A DNA stretch of 5,484 bases from Desulfobacteraceae bacterium (lineage in GTDB: Bacteria > Desulfobacterota > Desulfobacteria > Desulfobacterales > Desulfobacteraceae). The notes below the pieces were generated by a model. The model was given only the letters and a program-made list of their open reading frames with translations, did no database searches and had not been told where the DNA came from. Below are positions 1 through 5,484 of this stretch, in pieces (positions within the stretch are counted from its first letter, which is position 1; every line of letters begins with the position of its first letter). The stretch is from positions 1 through 5,484 of the forward strand of contig DAOWDR010000080.1 of NCBI GenBank assembly GCA_030638935.1, in the 5' to 3' direction. The position numbers and the translations under genes were made by a program.

Positions 1-1085
1 AAAATGGCTTCCATCACCCCGCTTGCCGCCAGGGTGTGGCCGGTATACCCCTTGGTGGCGCTTACCGGGATCTTGTGATCCCCGAGCATGGCAATGGCCC
101 GGGCTTCGGCCAGATCTCCCATACGGGTGCCCGTGGCATGGGCATTGATATAGTCAATTTCTTTAGTATGGCATTGGGCCGATTCCAGGGCCACTTTCAT
201 GCACTGGACCATGCCTTTGGCCTGGGGGCTTGTCATATGGGCGCCGTCACAACAGGTATTATATCCGATGATTTCTCCAAGGATTTTTACCCCCCTTTTT
301 TTTGCGTGGTGAAATTCTTCTAAAATCAGGGTTCCAGCCCCTTCGCTGACCACCAACCCGTCCCGGTCTGCGTCAAAGGGCCTGGGGGTGGCAAAAGGTT
401 CTTTGCAATAATTTCTGGATGCTGCATTTAATACATCAAACACCCCGGCCGTGGAGGGGTGAAGATCATCTGCTCCGCCGCAGATCATGATTTTTTGATG
501 CCCGTTTTTAATGATTTCATAGCCTTCCCCAATGGCTTGGGTGGAGGTGGCACAGGCACAGCAGGGGGAGATGACCCTTCCTTTTGTTCCCAGGGTGGCC
601 GCCACATTGGCAGCCACGGAATGGTTCATGATTTTCATGAATGCCGTACCTTCCAATCTTCCAATCCCCCCGGTTTCTCGAAAATCATTGAACATGGTTT
701 CAATGGTTTCTCCTGATCCTGTGGTGGATCCCATGGCAACCCCGGTATTTTTTGATTGGACCGGATTAAATTCCGACTGGTCAGATCCTGGCTGGGCGAA
801 ATCCAGTTGATTGTGATCAAGACCTGCCTGGGAAAGGGCATCCAGGGCGGACAGGGTGGCCATAACAGCCATGGGGCCCATGGTCCTGCGGTCTTTTCGG
901 TTGATCCTTTTGGGGTCATAGCCCTGGCAACAACCTGCGATGGAGACTTTTAAATCCTTGATCTTCTCCCAGGCAGGGATGTGATTGATGCCGGATTGGT
1001 TCTCCACAAGGCTGTTCCATACCGCATCCACCTGGTTGCCAATGGGGGAGATGATCCCCATGCCTGTGATGGCCACCCGTTTCAT
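1..1085 (-). CDS. Beta-ketoacyl-ACP synthase KS2 (KAS I/II type), C-terminus cut by window edge
   Basis: The first 361 residues of a condensing enzyme are visible; family members have about 400-415, so roughly 40-55 residues are missing to the left. It starts MKRVAITGMGIISPIGN, the typical KAS N-terminus. All catalytic elements are present: nucleophile Cys178 in SPCCACATSTQAIGEGY, PFDADRDGLVVSEGAG (about 236-251), His316 in NAHATGTRMGD, Lys345 and His350 in ATKGYTGHTLAASG. The first histidine is followed by Ala where KS1 and most FabF/FabB proteins have Gly. The nucleophile region holds three cysteines (175, 176, 178). The start at 1085 overlaps the oxidoreductase stop (ATGA) and is preceded by a weak GGGG at 1095-1092, so translation is probably coupled. 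It should be a catalytically competent ACP-dependent chain-elongating ketosynthase in the cytoplasm. Being in an operon with an exporter and a polyene-type flavoenzyme points to secondary or specialised lipid synthesis and not to housekeeping FabF. It might pair with KS1 as a heterodimer; that is inference. Confidence 0.95.
   Translation of the reverse strand, partial: MKRVAITGMGIISPIGNQVDAVWNSLVENQSGINHIPAWEKIKDLKVSIAGCCQGYDPKRINRKDRRTMGPMAVMATLSALDALSQAGLDHNQLDFAQPGSDQSEFNPVQSKNTGVAMGSTTGSGETIETMFNDFRETGGIGRLEGTAFMKIMNHSVAANVAATLGTKGRVISPCCACATSTQAIGEGYEIIKNGHQKIMICGGADDLHPSTAGVFDVLNAASRNYCKEPFATPRPFDADRDGLVVSEGAGTLILEEFHHAKKRGVKILGEIIGYNTCCDGAHMTSPQAKGMVQCMKVALESAQCHTKEIDYINAHATGTRMGDLAEARAIAMLGDHKIPVSATKGYTGHTLAASGVMEAI
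31..53 (-). repeat. 23-bp perfect direct repeat, copy in KS2
   Basis: Positions 31-53 are identical to 5322-5344, in the same orientation and in the equivalent place of the two ketosynthase genes. On the minus strand the repeat encodes KGYTGHTL, with the conserved lysine and the second active-site histidine. Identity includes third codon positions. It reflects paralogy of KS1 and KS2 and is not a mobile-element repeat. Confidence 0.8.
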
Positions 1086-2653
1086 TGAATACCCCGTTGG
1101 TTGACGATTGGCGGGTTGGCTTTTAGCTGATCTGGTATTGGTTGGTTGAGTATTTTGCCGGTTAAATAGTCTTTTCCGTATAGGGTGTTGCAGAGGTTGA
1201 CACTGGCAACAATGGATCCGTGGATCCCGGAGAACCCGATGCTCTGGCCGGTTAAAAATAGGTTTTTCACCCGGGTGGCCGGGCTGAACATGCCTTGAAG
1301 AAAATGTTGGGCTGTTTTTTTAATGCCATAGGCAGATCCCCTGGGGGTCAATGTATACCTTTTGAAGGTGGCCGGCGAATAGGTGTCTATGATGCGGGTA
1401 TGGGATTTGGCTTCCGGGTAAACTATTTTTATTCTTTCCATGATTTTTTCGGCCAACCTTTTTTTTGCTGCCTTATAGGCCTTCTTTCCAGGCTCCTGAT
1501 AATATGTTGCCATTTTTTGCGCATCTTCGTGGTTTATCCCGATAAGGGCAGTCACAGCTAATTCTTCTCCCTTTGCCCCAGGTTCAGGGGGTAATGCACT
1601 TAAAAAGACCATTCCCGGCTGATCCGCTCCCAGGAGGTCTTTTTGTTCATAATGGGTGTTTACATCCCATGAATTATAAATATATGCGTCATTTACAGCC
1701 ACAGGGCAATTGTTTTTTTTCCAACCCAGGGCCACCCCGAATATCCCCTTGGTGTTTTTTGCGGTTTGAAGCCGTTTTCTGTACACCGGTCTGAATGCAT
1801 CCAGGGGGGTAAGATCGGGCAACAAGGAGGGGTGGCCCGAATAAATCACCTTGTCTGACAACAGGGTTTCTCCTGATGTAAGTTTTACCCCGCAACTTTT
1901 TTTATCCCTGATGATTATGGCTTCCACATGGCTGTTGGTACGGATTTTTCCGCCCTGGGCTTCAAGGCTTTTGACCAGAGTCTCGGCAAAGGGGGTTTTG
2001 GTTTCATTGATCCGAAAGGATGAGTTCAGGTATGAATCAGAAATAAGAAAATGGGTCAGAACAGGGCAATCCCTGCTGGACAAACCATAGAGAGGGCTGT
2101 TTGCACAAAGCAGACTCTTTAACCGGCCATGGATTCCAATGGTCGTAAAATAGTGGTCAAGTGATCCAGTATACTCAAGGGAAAGATCTTTTTCAGGGCT
2201 TACTTTGGGATTATACAGGTTAATGCCGGCTATGAGTTTTTTTAAGTCTTTAAAATATTGGCCAATACTTTTTCTTTGGTCTGGAAAATCAAGGATTAGT
2301 TGCTGTTCAAAGGCGTCATGGCCCATGGGAATTTCATATGTTTTGTCGGGGAAATGAAATTTTTCAAAACAGGTGGGGGAGAGGGGGACCAGATCAAGTT
2401 TGTCCAGAAGGCCCAGGTAATTAAAATAATACCACAGGGGCTGATTGGGAGCCAGGGAACCCAGGCGATGAACCCCCGTGGGAAAGGTAAGACCTCTTCT
2501 TTTATAGGTCTGGGTCAATCCGCCGGGAATTGTATGCTGCTCCAGTACCACCACTTTTTCGCCTTCCCTGGCCTGGATGATGCCGGCTGCCATGCCACTG
2601 ACCCCGGATCCGATGATGATGGTGTGAAATTGGTTTTTTCCCATTAATCGCAT
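1082..2653 (-). CDS. FAD-dependent oxidoreductase, phytoene desaturase / CrtISO / retinol saturase-like
   Basis: The 523-residue product is a complete flavoprotein of the amine-oxidase-fold group that contains phytoene desaturases (CrtI), carotenoid cis-trans isomerase (CrtISO) and retinol saturase. The N-terminal dinucleotide-binding fold is plain: TIIIGSGVSGMAAG (residues 11-24, GxGxxG at 15-20) and an acidic residue ending the second strand (VVVLE, Glu38). This is followed by PGGLTQTYKRRGLTFPTGVH (43-62), the substrate/FAD segment typical of CrtISO-like enzymes. Near the C-terminus are TPRGSAYG (436-443) and the second FAD-binding motif NLFLTGQSIGFSGIHGS (464-480). Length matches the family. 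No signal peptide is seen, so it is probably cytoplasmic or membrane-peripheral. The gene overlaps the transporter by 10 nt and KS2 by 4 nt. Family relatives desaturate, saturate or isomerise conjugated polyenes, so a double-bond tailoring role on the product of the flanking ketosynthases is reasonable. The actual reaction and substrate cannot be read from sequence, and a carotenoid role is not supported by neighbours in this window. Confidence 0.9.
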   Translation of the reverse strand: MRLMGKNQFHTIIIGSGVSGMAAGIIQAREGEKVVVLEQHTIPGGLTQTYKRRGLTFPTGVHRLGSLAPNQPLWYYFNYLGLLDKLDLVPLSPTCFEKFHFPDKTYEIPMGHDAFEQQLILDFPDQRKSIGQYFKDLKKLIAGINLYNPKVSPEKDLSLEYTGSLDHYFTTIGIHGRLKSLLCANSPLYGLSSRDCPVLTHFLISDSYLNSSFRINETKTPFAETLVKSLEAQGGKIRTNSHVEAIIIRDKKSCGVKLTSGETLLSDKVIYSGHPSLLPDLTPLDAFRPVYRKRLQTAKNTKGIFGVALGWKKNNCPVAVNDAYIYNSWDVNTHYEQKDLLGADQPGMVFLSALPPEPGAKGEELAVTALIGINHEDAQKMATYYQEPGKKAYKAAKKRLAEKIMERIKIVYPEAKSHTRIIDTYSPATFKRYTLTPRGSAYGIKKTAQHFLQGMFSPATRVKNLFLTGQSIGFSGIHGSIVASVNLCNTLYGKDYLTGKILNQPIPDQLKANPPIVNQRGIQ

Positions 2654-5061
2654 TTTGGGTCACTCCATTTTTCAACCAGGGTAGGAATGAGCGTAAGGGC
2701 CAATACCAGGCTTACCAGCATTCCGGTCAATCCTGCCACCCCAATGGAATAAAGGGCATTATGTTGGGCAAAGGCAAGGCAGGTAAATGCACCTGTGGTT
2801 GTCATGGCACAGATGATCACAGCCCCTGCGGTCACCTGCCTGTCCCAGGGTTTTTTATTAAGCTCGTGAAGAACCAGAAATATGGAAAAATCAACTCCCA
2901 CCCCAAAAACAAAAATAATAAAAAGAATACTGATTAGATTTACGGGAATCCCGGCAAGTCCCATGATCCCCGCCGTCATCACGGCACTTAAAAGAACAGG
3001 GGTGATGGTGATCAGAACCAGTTTTATCCTGCCCAGGAAGATAAAGAGGGTAAAAACCATTGCAACCGCAGCAAAAAGAAAAAGTTGTTTGAACTCCTTG
3101 GCCACAAGAAGAGTGATTTTTTCAACAAAGTGGCGTTTGTCCAGAAATTTTGCCTGGGGGAGTTTTGTTTTGATCTGGGCAATGATATCCGGAATTTTGG
3201 ATTTGTCCTTTATATTCAGGGTGGTCAGGGCCAGTACACTGTCTTTTTGGAATATGAGCTTTGTTTTGATCAATTGGTCCAGGACCGTGGGGGTAAAGTC
3301 CCGACGGGTAAAAGGAGTTTTTTCTGCCCTGAGCCCGGCAAAAAACGGTGCAAAGGCATTGGTTGAAAATCCGTTGGAAAGGGAGGCTGTGGCCACTCTT
3401 TTTTCAAGGGCGTCAATCCTTTGGGCCGGTAAAAATTTCTGGAAATTTTCATATTGGATTTTTCTTTGGGCCCTGGAGGGTAAAATATCCGACAGGGAGG
3501 CAATGAGATCCACTTGTCCCCGGGCCTCCATTCCCCTTAGCAGTTTGAAAAGGTCATCATTTTTCTCAAGGGTCTGTTCAAGGGTTTTGGCCTTGACCAG
3601 GATCACCGAGGGAGAGGTCCCTCCCCAGGTTGAAAGAAAATTGTCCATATCCTTTTGGGTCTCGGGGGTCAGGTGGTTTAGAGCGGATACATCCCCTTCA
3701 AACCTGAAATTTTTAAGCCCTGTGAGGCTGAACCCAAAGGCTAACAGGCAGGCAAGGCTGACCAGTAAAAGATGCTTTTTTCGGAAAGCCATTAGGCTAT
3801 CACATGCATTTATCAGGGATATCAAGGGCTTTTTGGGCTTTTGGGGTAAAATTGCGATAAAATATTTTAACACAAAGACGGCAAAGAGCGCTGCCCCCAG
3901 AATTCCGGTAATGGTAAAAAATCCCATTTGTCGCTGGCCGGGAAGGGATGAGAAAATAAGGCAGCCAAAGGCGGCCATGGTGGTTGCAGCCCCGGTGGCA
4001 ATGGGCCGTTTCAGTTTGGAAATGATGGCATTGGTTTGGGCGGTTCCAAGGGTATCAACACTGAAAAGGATGTGGATCCCAAAATCAACGGTGATGCCCA
4101 GAAGCACGGCCCCGCACCCTAGGGCAATGGCAGATACCTCATGGGTGAAAAAGGAGAAAAGGGCGCTGGCAAATGTGAGGCTGACAAGGGTGGGAACAAA
4201 AATAAGGACCACATAAAGGAACCTGCCGAAAAAGAAAAACCCGATGATAAGGATTCCGGCTGTCATGGCAAGAATAGCTCTTTTCACATCCGCCTGGATA
4301 ATGGTTGAATTATCAAGGGTGGCCACATGATTTCCTGAAAATCCGATATGGATAAGATTTTCAAAGGTTTTTGTGATCCTGGCCTTCTCCTGGTTGAGAA
4401 AGGCGAACATTTGGGCGCTTTGCCGGGTGTCCACGGCAGGGAAAGCCGGGGCTGCCATGATGAGCAGGCAGGTTTCATCCCGGCTGATAATTCGGGAGGA
4501 GCTTATGTGGATGCCCGAGGCTTCTGCTTGAAAAGCCGCCAGTTTCGACAGGATGATTTCATCCAGCCCAAAGGGGTCTTTTGTAAGCTGGTCAGCGGAA
4601 AACATTCCTCCGGGATCCAGGAGCTGTTGTTTGATTCTGGGCAGCAATTCTTGAATTTTTTCCAGGGAAAGGCGTGAATCGATTTCAATCAAATCACTCT
4701 CATCAAAGAGCCAGTATTTGTTTTTATTCACAAAGCCCAGCAGGTTCATCACGCTTTCATGGGAAAATTGATACACAACCTCCGTAAAAAAGGGGGAGGT
4801 TTCAATGGCCTGGTAAAAAGCATCACCTGCTTTTTTAAGGGTGTCAAGGTCACGGGTTTTGGTTTCAATCTGGATATACAGGTTTTCGGCAGCCGGCACA
4901 TGGCTGATGATATACTTGAAATCCGCCACCTCGGGGTCTGAATCCGGGAGCATGGAGGTGATCTTTTCATCCAGGTTCAGGTTCAGGGTAAAGAAGAGGC
5001 AGACAAGATAAAAAATGCCGGTTAGTAAAATAATTATTTTTTTTGGGCTTTTGGGCGTCAT
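2644..5061 (-). CDS. MMPL/RND-superfamily transporter (12 TM, two-repeat exporter)
   Basis: The 805-residue product is a complete RND-superfamily protein of the MMPL / HAE-3 (hopanoid-exporter-like) kind: proton-driven inner-membrane exporters of lipids and other hydrophobic molecules. The architecture is a clear internal duplication. A first helix (about 9-27) is followed by a large extracytoplasmic loop (28-260) and five helices (about 261-278, 281-304, 309-334, 354-372, 379-403). A seventh helix (428-448) is followed by a second large loop (449-655) and five more helices (659-676, 679-703, 706-732, 744-765, 770-796). Each half carries the family GxxxDF signature in its fourth helix: GITVDF with Asp326 and GVGVDF with Asp724, the likely proton-relay residues. 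The start at 5061 is the first in-frame ATG after the upstream stop codon; it lacks a Shine-Dalgarno and lies 7 nt after KS1. The end overlaps the oxidoreductase start by 10 nt. Placed between ketosynthases, it most likely exports the lipid or polyene product of this operon. Family assignment is firm; substrate is inferred. Drug efflux is less likely, as no adaptor or outer-membrane channel gene is seen here. Confidence 0.93.
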   Translation of the reverse strand: MTPKSPKKIIILLTGIFYLVCLFFTLNLNLDEKITSMLPDSDPEVADFKYIISHVPAAENLYIQIETKTRDLDTLKKAGDAFYQAIETSPFFTEVVYQFSHESVMNLLGFVNKNKYWLFDESDLIEIDSRLSLEKIQELLPRIKQQLLDPGGMFSADQLTKDPFGLDEIILSKLAAFQAEASGIHISSSRIISRDETCLLIMAAPAFPAVDTRQSAQMFAFLNQEKARITKTFENLIHIGFSGNHVATLDNSTIIQADVKRAILAMTAGILIIGFFFFGRFLYVVLIFVPTLVSLTFASALFSFFTHEVSAIALGCGAVLLGITVDFGIHILFSVDTLGTAQTNAIISKLKRPIATGAATTMAAFGCLIFSSLPGQRQMGFFTITGILGAALFAVFVLKYFIAILPQKPKKPLISLINACDSLMAFRKKHLLLVSLACLLAFGFSLTGLKNFRFEGDVSALNHLTPETQKDMDNFLSTWGGTSPSVILVKAKTLEQTLEKNDDLFKLLRGMEARGQVDLIASLSDILPSRAQRKIQYENFQKFLPAQRIDALEKRVATASLSNGFSTNAFAPFFAGLRAEKTPFTRRDFTPTVLDQLIKTKLIFQKDSVLALTTLNIKDKSKIPDIIAQIKTKLPQAKFLDKRHFVEKITLLVAKEFKQLFLFAAVAMVFTLFIFLGRIKLVLITITPVLLSAVMTAGIMGLAGIPVNLISILFIIFVFGVGVDFSIFLVLHELNKKPWDRQVTAGAVIICAMTTTGAFTCLAFAQHNALYSIGVAGLTGMLVSLVLALTLIPTLVEKWSDPKCD
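2663..2666 (-). promoter_or_regulatory. Ribosome binding site (GGAG) for the FAD oxidoreductase
   Basis: GGAG on the minus strand sits 9 nt upstream of the ATG at 2653, inside the 3' end of the transporter gene. This favours 2653 over the alternative in-frame ATG at 2644 (Met4), for which the spacing would be 18 nt. Met4, however, overlaps the transporter stop as TAATG, a common coupling arrangement, so it remains possible as a reinitiation start. Confidence 0.55.
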
Positions 5062-5072
5062 CTTTTTTTCAT
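5059..5072 (-). promoter_or_regulatory. Minicistron at the KS1/transporter junction (possible translational coupling)
   Basis: On the minus strand an ATG at 5072-5070 overlaps the KS1 stop (ATGA). It opens a four-codon frame, Met-Lys-Lys-Arg, whose TGA at 5060-5058 in turn overlaps the transporter ATG at 5061-5059 (again ATGA). The frame contains a run of seven A (5069-5063). No Shine-Dalgarno-like purine block precedes either ATG; the upstream bases are pyrimidine-rich. The transporter is therefore probably translated by ribosomes finishing KS1, either directly or by passing through this minicistron. The stop/start overlaps are visible; their function is inferred. Confidence 0.45.
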
Positions 5073-5484
5073 ATGAGGGAAAAAATTAATACAGCGTTAT
5101 TTCCCCCAAATGCAACCGACTGGGACATGGCTGCCTTGCAGGAGATTGCCTGGTTGTTTTCCACGGGCGCAATGCCTGCTCTTAAATCCTCTATATCCAA
5201 TGGATCCTTTGGGTCCCCTGGATCTCCTGGGACCCTGGTTGAAAACCCAATGCTTTTGGGGATGACCTGATGGGTCAGACTGTATAGGGTAAAAACGGCT
5301 TCAATGGCGCCGGCTGCCCCAAGGGTGTGGCCGGTATACCCCTTTGTGGAAAAAAAGGGAATCTCTGGCATAACCTGTTCAAAAACCTGCATTTCAACCT
5401 TGTCATTGTCCCGGGTTCCCGTGCCATGGGCATTGAGAAACCCGATATCGGCCTTGGTAAGGCCGCTGGTGTTAAAACCAATAT
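5069..5484 (-). CDS. Beta-ketoacyl-ACP synthase KS1, C-terminal fragment (cut by window edge)
   Basis: This is the C-terminal 137 codons of a thiolase-fold condensing enzyme (KAS I/II, FabB/FabF type), which carries out decarboxylative Claisen condensation of malonyl-ACP with an acyl primer in the cytoplasm. Read directly, the frame is open from the window edge to TGA at 5071-5069. It shows the first active-site histidine in NAHGTGTRDND (about 5432-5402), the conserved lysine and second histidine in STKGYTGHTLGAAGA (about 5350-5309), and the C-terminal glycine-rich motif VAFGGNNAVLIF just before the end. Usual KAS enzymes have FGFGGTN at this last site. The N-terminal two thirds, including the nucleophilic cysteine, are outside the window, so it cannot be decided whether this is an active ketosynthase or a cysteine-less chain-length-factor partner. 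A proline/aspartate-rich loop near 5237-5201 is unusual. It is followed 7 nt later by the transporter gene, and a related ketosynthase (KS2) closes the window. Family assignment is near certain; pathway is inferred. Confidence 0.93.
   Translation of the reverse strand, partial: IGFNTSGLTKADIGFLNAHGTGTRDNDKVEMQVFEQVMPEIPFFSTKGYTGHTLGAAGAIEAVFTLYSLTHQVIPKSIGFSTRVPGDPGDPKDPLDIEDLRAGIAPVENNQAISCKAAMSQSVAFGGNNAVLIFSLI
5201..5236 (-). repeat. Imperfect 9-bp tandem repeat inside KS1 (Gly/Lys-Asp-Pro loop)
   Basis: On the plus strand four consecutive 9-bp blocks begin with TGG at 5201, 5210, 5219 and 5228, each followed by ATC, GTC or GAC and a pyrimidine-rich triplet. In the KS1 frame they encode VPGDPGDPKDP, three [G/K]DP triplets in a row. 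The segment lies between the second histidine motif and the C-terminal FGG motif, a surface loop that varies in length across KAS enzymes. Expansion by replication slippage is a plausible origin; a functional role is not evident. Confidence 0.7.
5322..5344 (-). repeat. 23-bp perfect direct repeat, copy in KS1
   Basis: This is the second copy of the repeat at 31-53. A further near match lies upstream in both genes: 5418-5436 versus 130-148, 18 of 19 positions identical, encoding the first histidine motif NAH-[GA]-TG. The offset between copies differs by only 3 nt (5291 versus 5288), as expected for collinear paralogues. Confidence 0.8.

Noticed and set aside
36..953. Several short open frames on both strands within KS2
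   Set aside because: The minus-strand frame from 1085 to the left edge gives continuous KAS sequence with all active-site motifs; the other frames are low-complexity shadows.
1086..1160. Repeated TTGGTTG-like words at the 3' end of the oxidoreductase gene, considered as a regulatory repeat or terminator
   Set aside because: The copies are short and irregular, form no clear stem with a U-tract, and lie in coding sequence encoding a Pro/Asn/Gln-rich C-terminal tail.
2882..4216. A 444-codon open frame on the plus strand, antisense to the transporter
   Set aside because: Its translation is Arg/Lys/Ser-rich with no recognisable domain, it lies wholly within the transporter gene whose frame encodes clear membrane helices and both GxxxDF motifs, and it has no convincing ribosome binding site. 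It is a shadow frame.
5043..5270. 75-codon plus-strand frame crossing the KS1/transporter junction
   Set aside because: It is antisense to the conserved KS1 C-terminus and the transporter N-terminus and resembles no protein I recognise.
1..5484. Search for terminators, promoters, tRNAs, CRISPR repeats, IS ends
   Set aside because: Genes abut or overlap throughout, leaving no intergenic space; I saw no stem-loop with a T-run, no regularly spaced repeats and no transposase or terminal inverted repeats.

Overview
This window is one compact, single-direction gene block. All four genes are on the minus strand, so transcription runs from high to low coordinates, with essentially no intergenic DNA. 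In transcription order it holds: the C-terminal end of a beta-ketoacyl-ACP synthase (KS1, 5484 to 5069, cut by the window edge); a complete 805-residue MMPL/RND-type transporter (5061 to 2644); a complete 523-residue FAD-dependent oxidoreductase of the phytoene desaturase / carotenoid isomerase / retinol saturase type (2653 to 1082); and most of a second beta-ketoacyl-ACP synthase (KS2, 1085 to the left edge, 361 residues visible).

The junctions suggest one operon with translational coupling. KS1 and the transporter are 7 nt apart, joined by a tiny ATGA-linked minicistron. The transporter and oxidoreductase overlap by 10 nt. The oxidoreductase and KS2 overlap by 4 nt (ATGA). I see no promoter, terminator, RNA gene, mobile element or CRISPR array, and no gene-free stretch longer than a few bases. 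The plus strand carries only antisense shadow frames.

The combination of two type II (discrete) ketosynthases, an MMPL-family exporter and a flavoenzyme whose relatives act on conjugated polyenes suggests the interior of a fatty-acid-like or polyene biosynthetic cluster, of the aryl polyene/flexirubin kind or a relative. In that reading the ketosynthases extend an ACP-bound chain, the flavoenzyme desaturates, saturates or isomerises double bonds, and the transporter moves the lipid-like product out of the cytoplasmic membrane. This is inferred from families and gene order. The genes that would prove it (ACPs, ketoreductase, dehydratase, ammonia lyase, acyltransferases) lie outside the window if they exist.

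The organism is a bacterium with moderate GC content. The gene set and protein style would fit a Gram-negative such as a sulfate-reducing Desulfobacterota species, but this is an impression and not a result. The least ordinary details are the KS1/transporter junction (a four-codon minicistron containing an A7 run), a 9-bp tandem repeat giving a Gly/Lys-Asp-Pro loop in KS1, and a perfect 23-bp coding repeat shared by the two ketosynthases.
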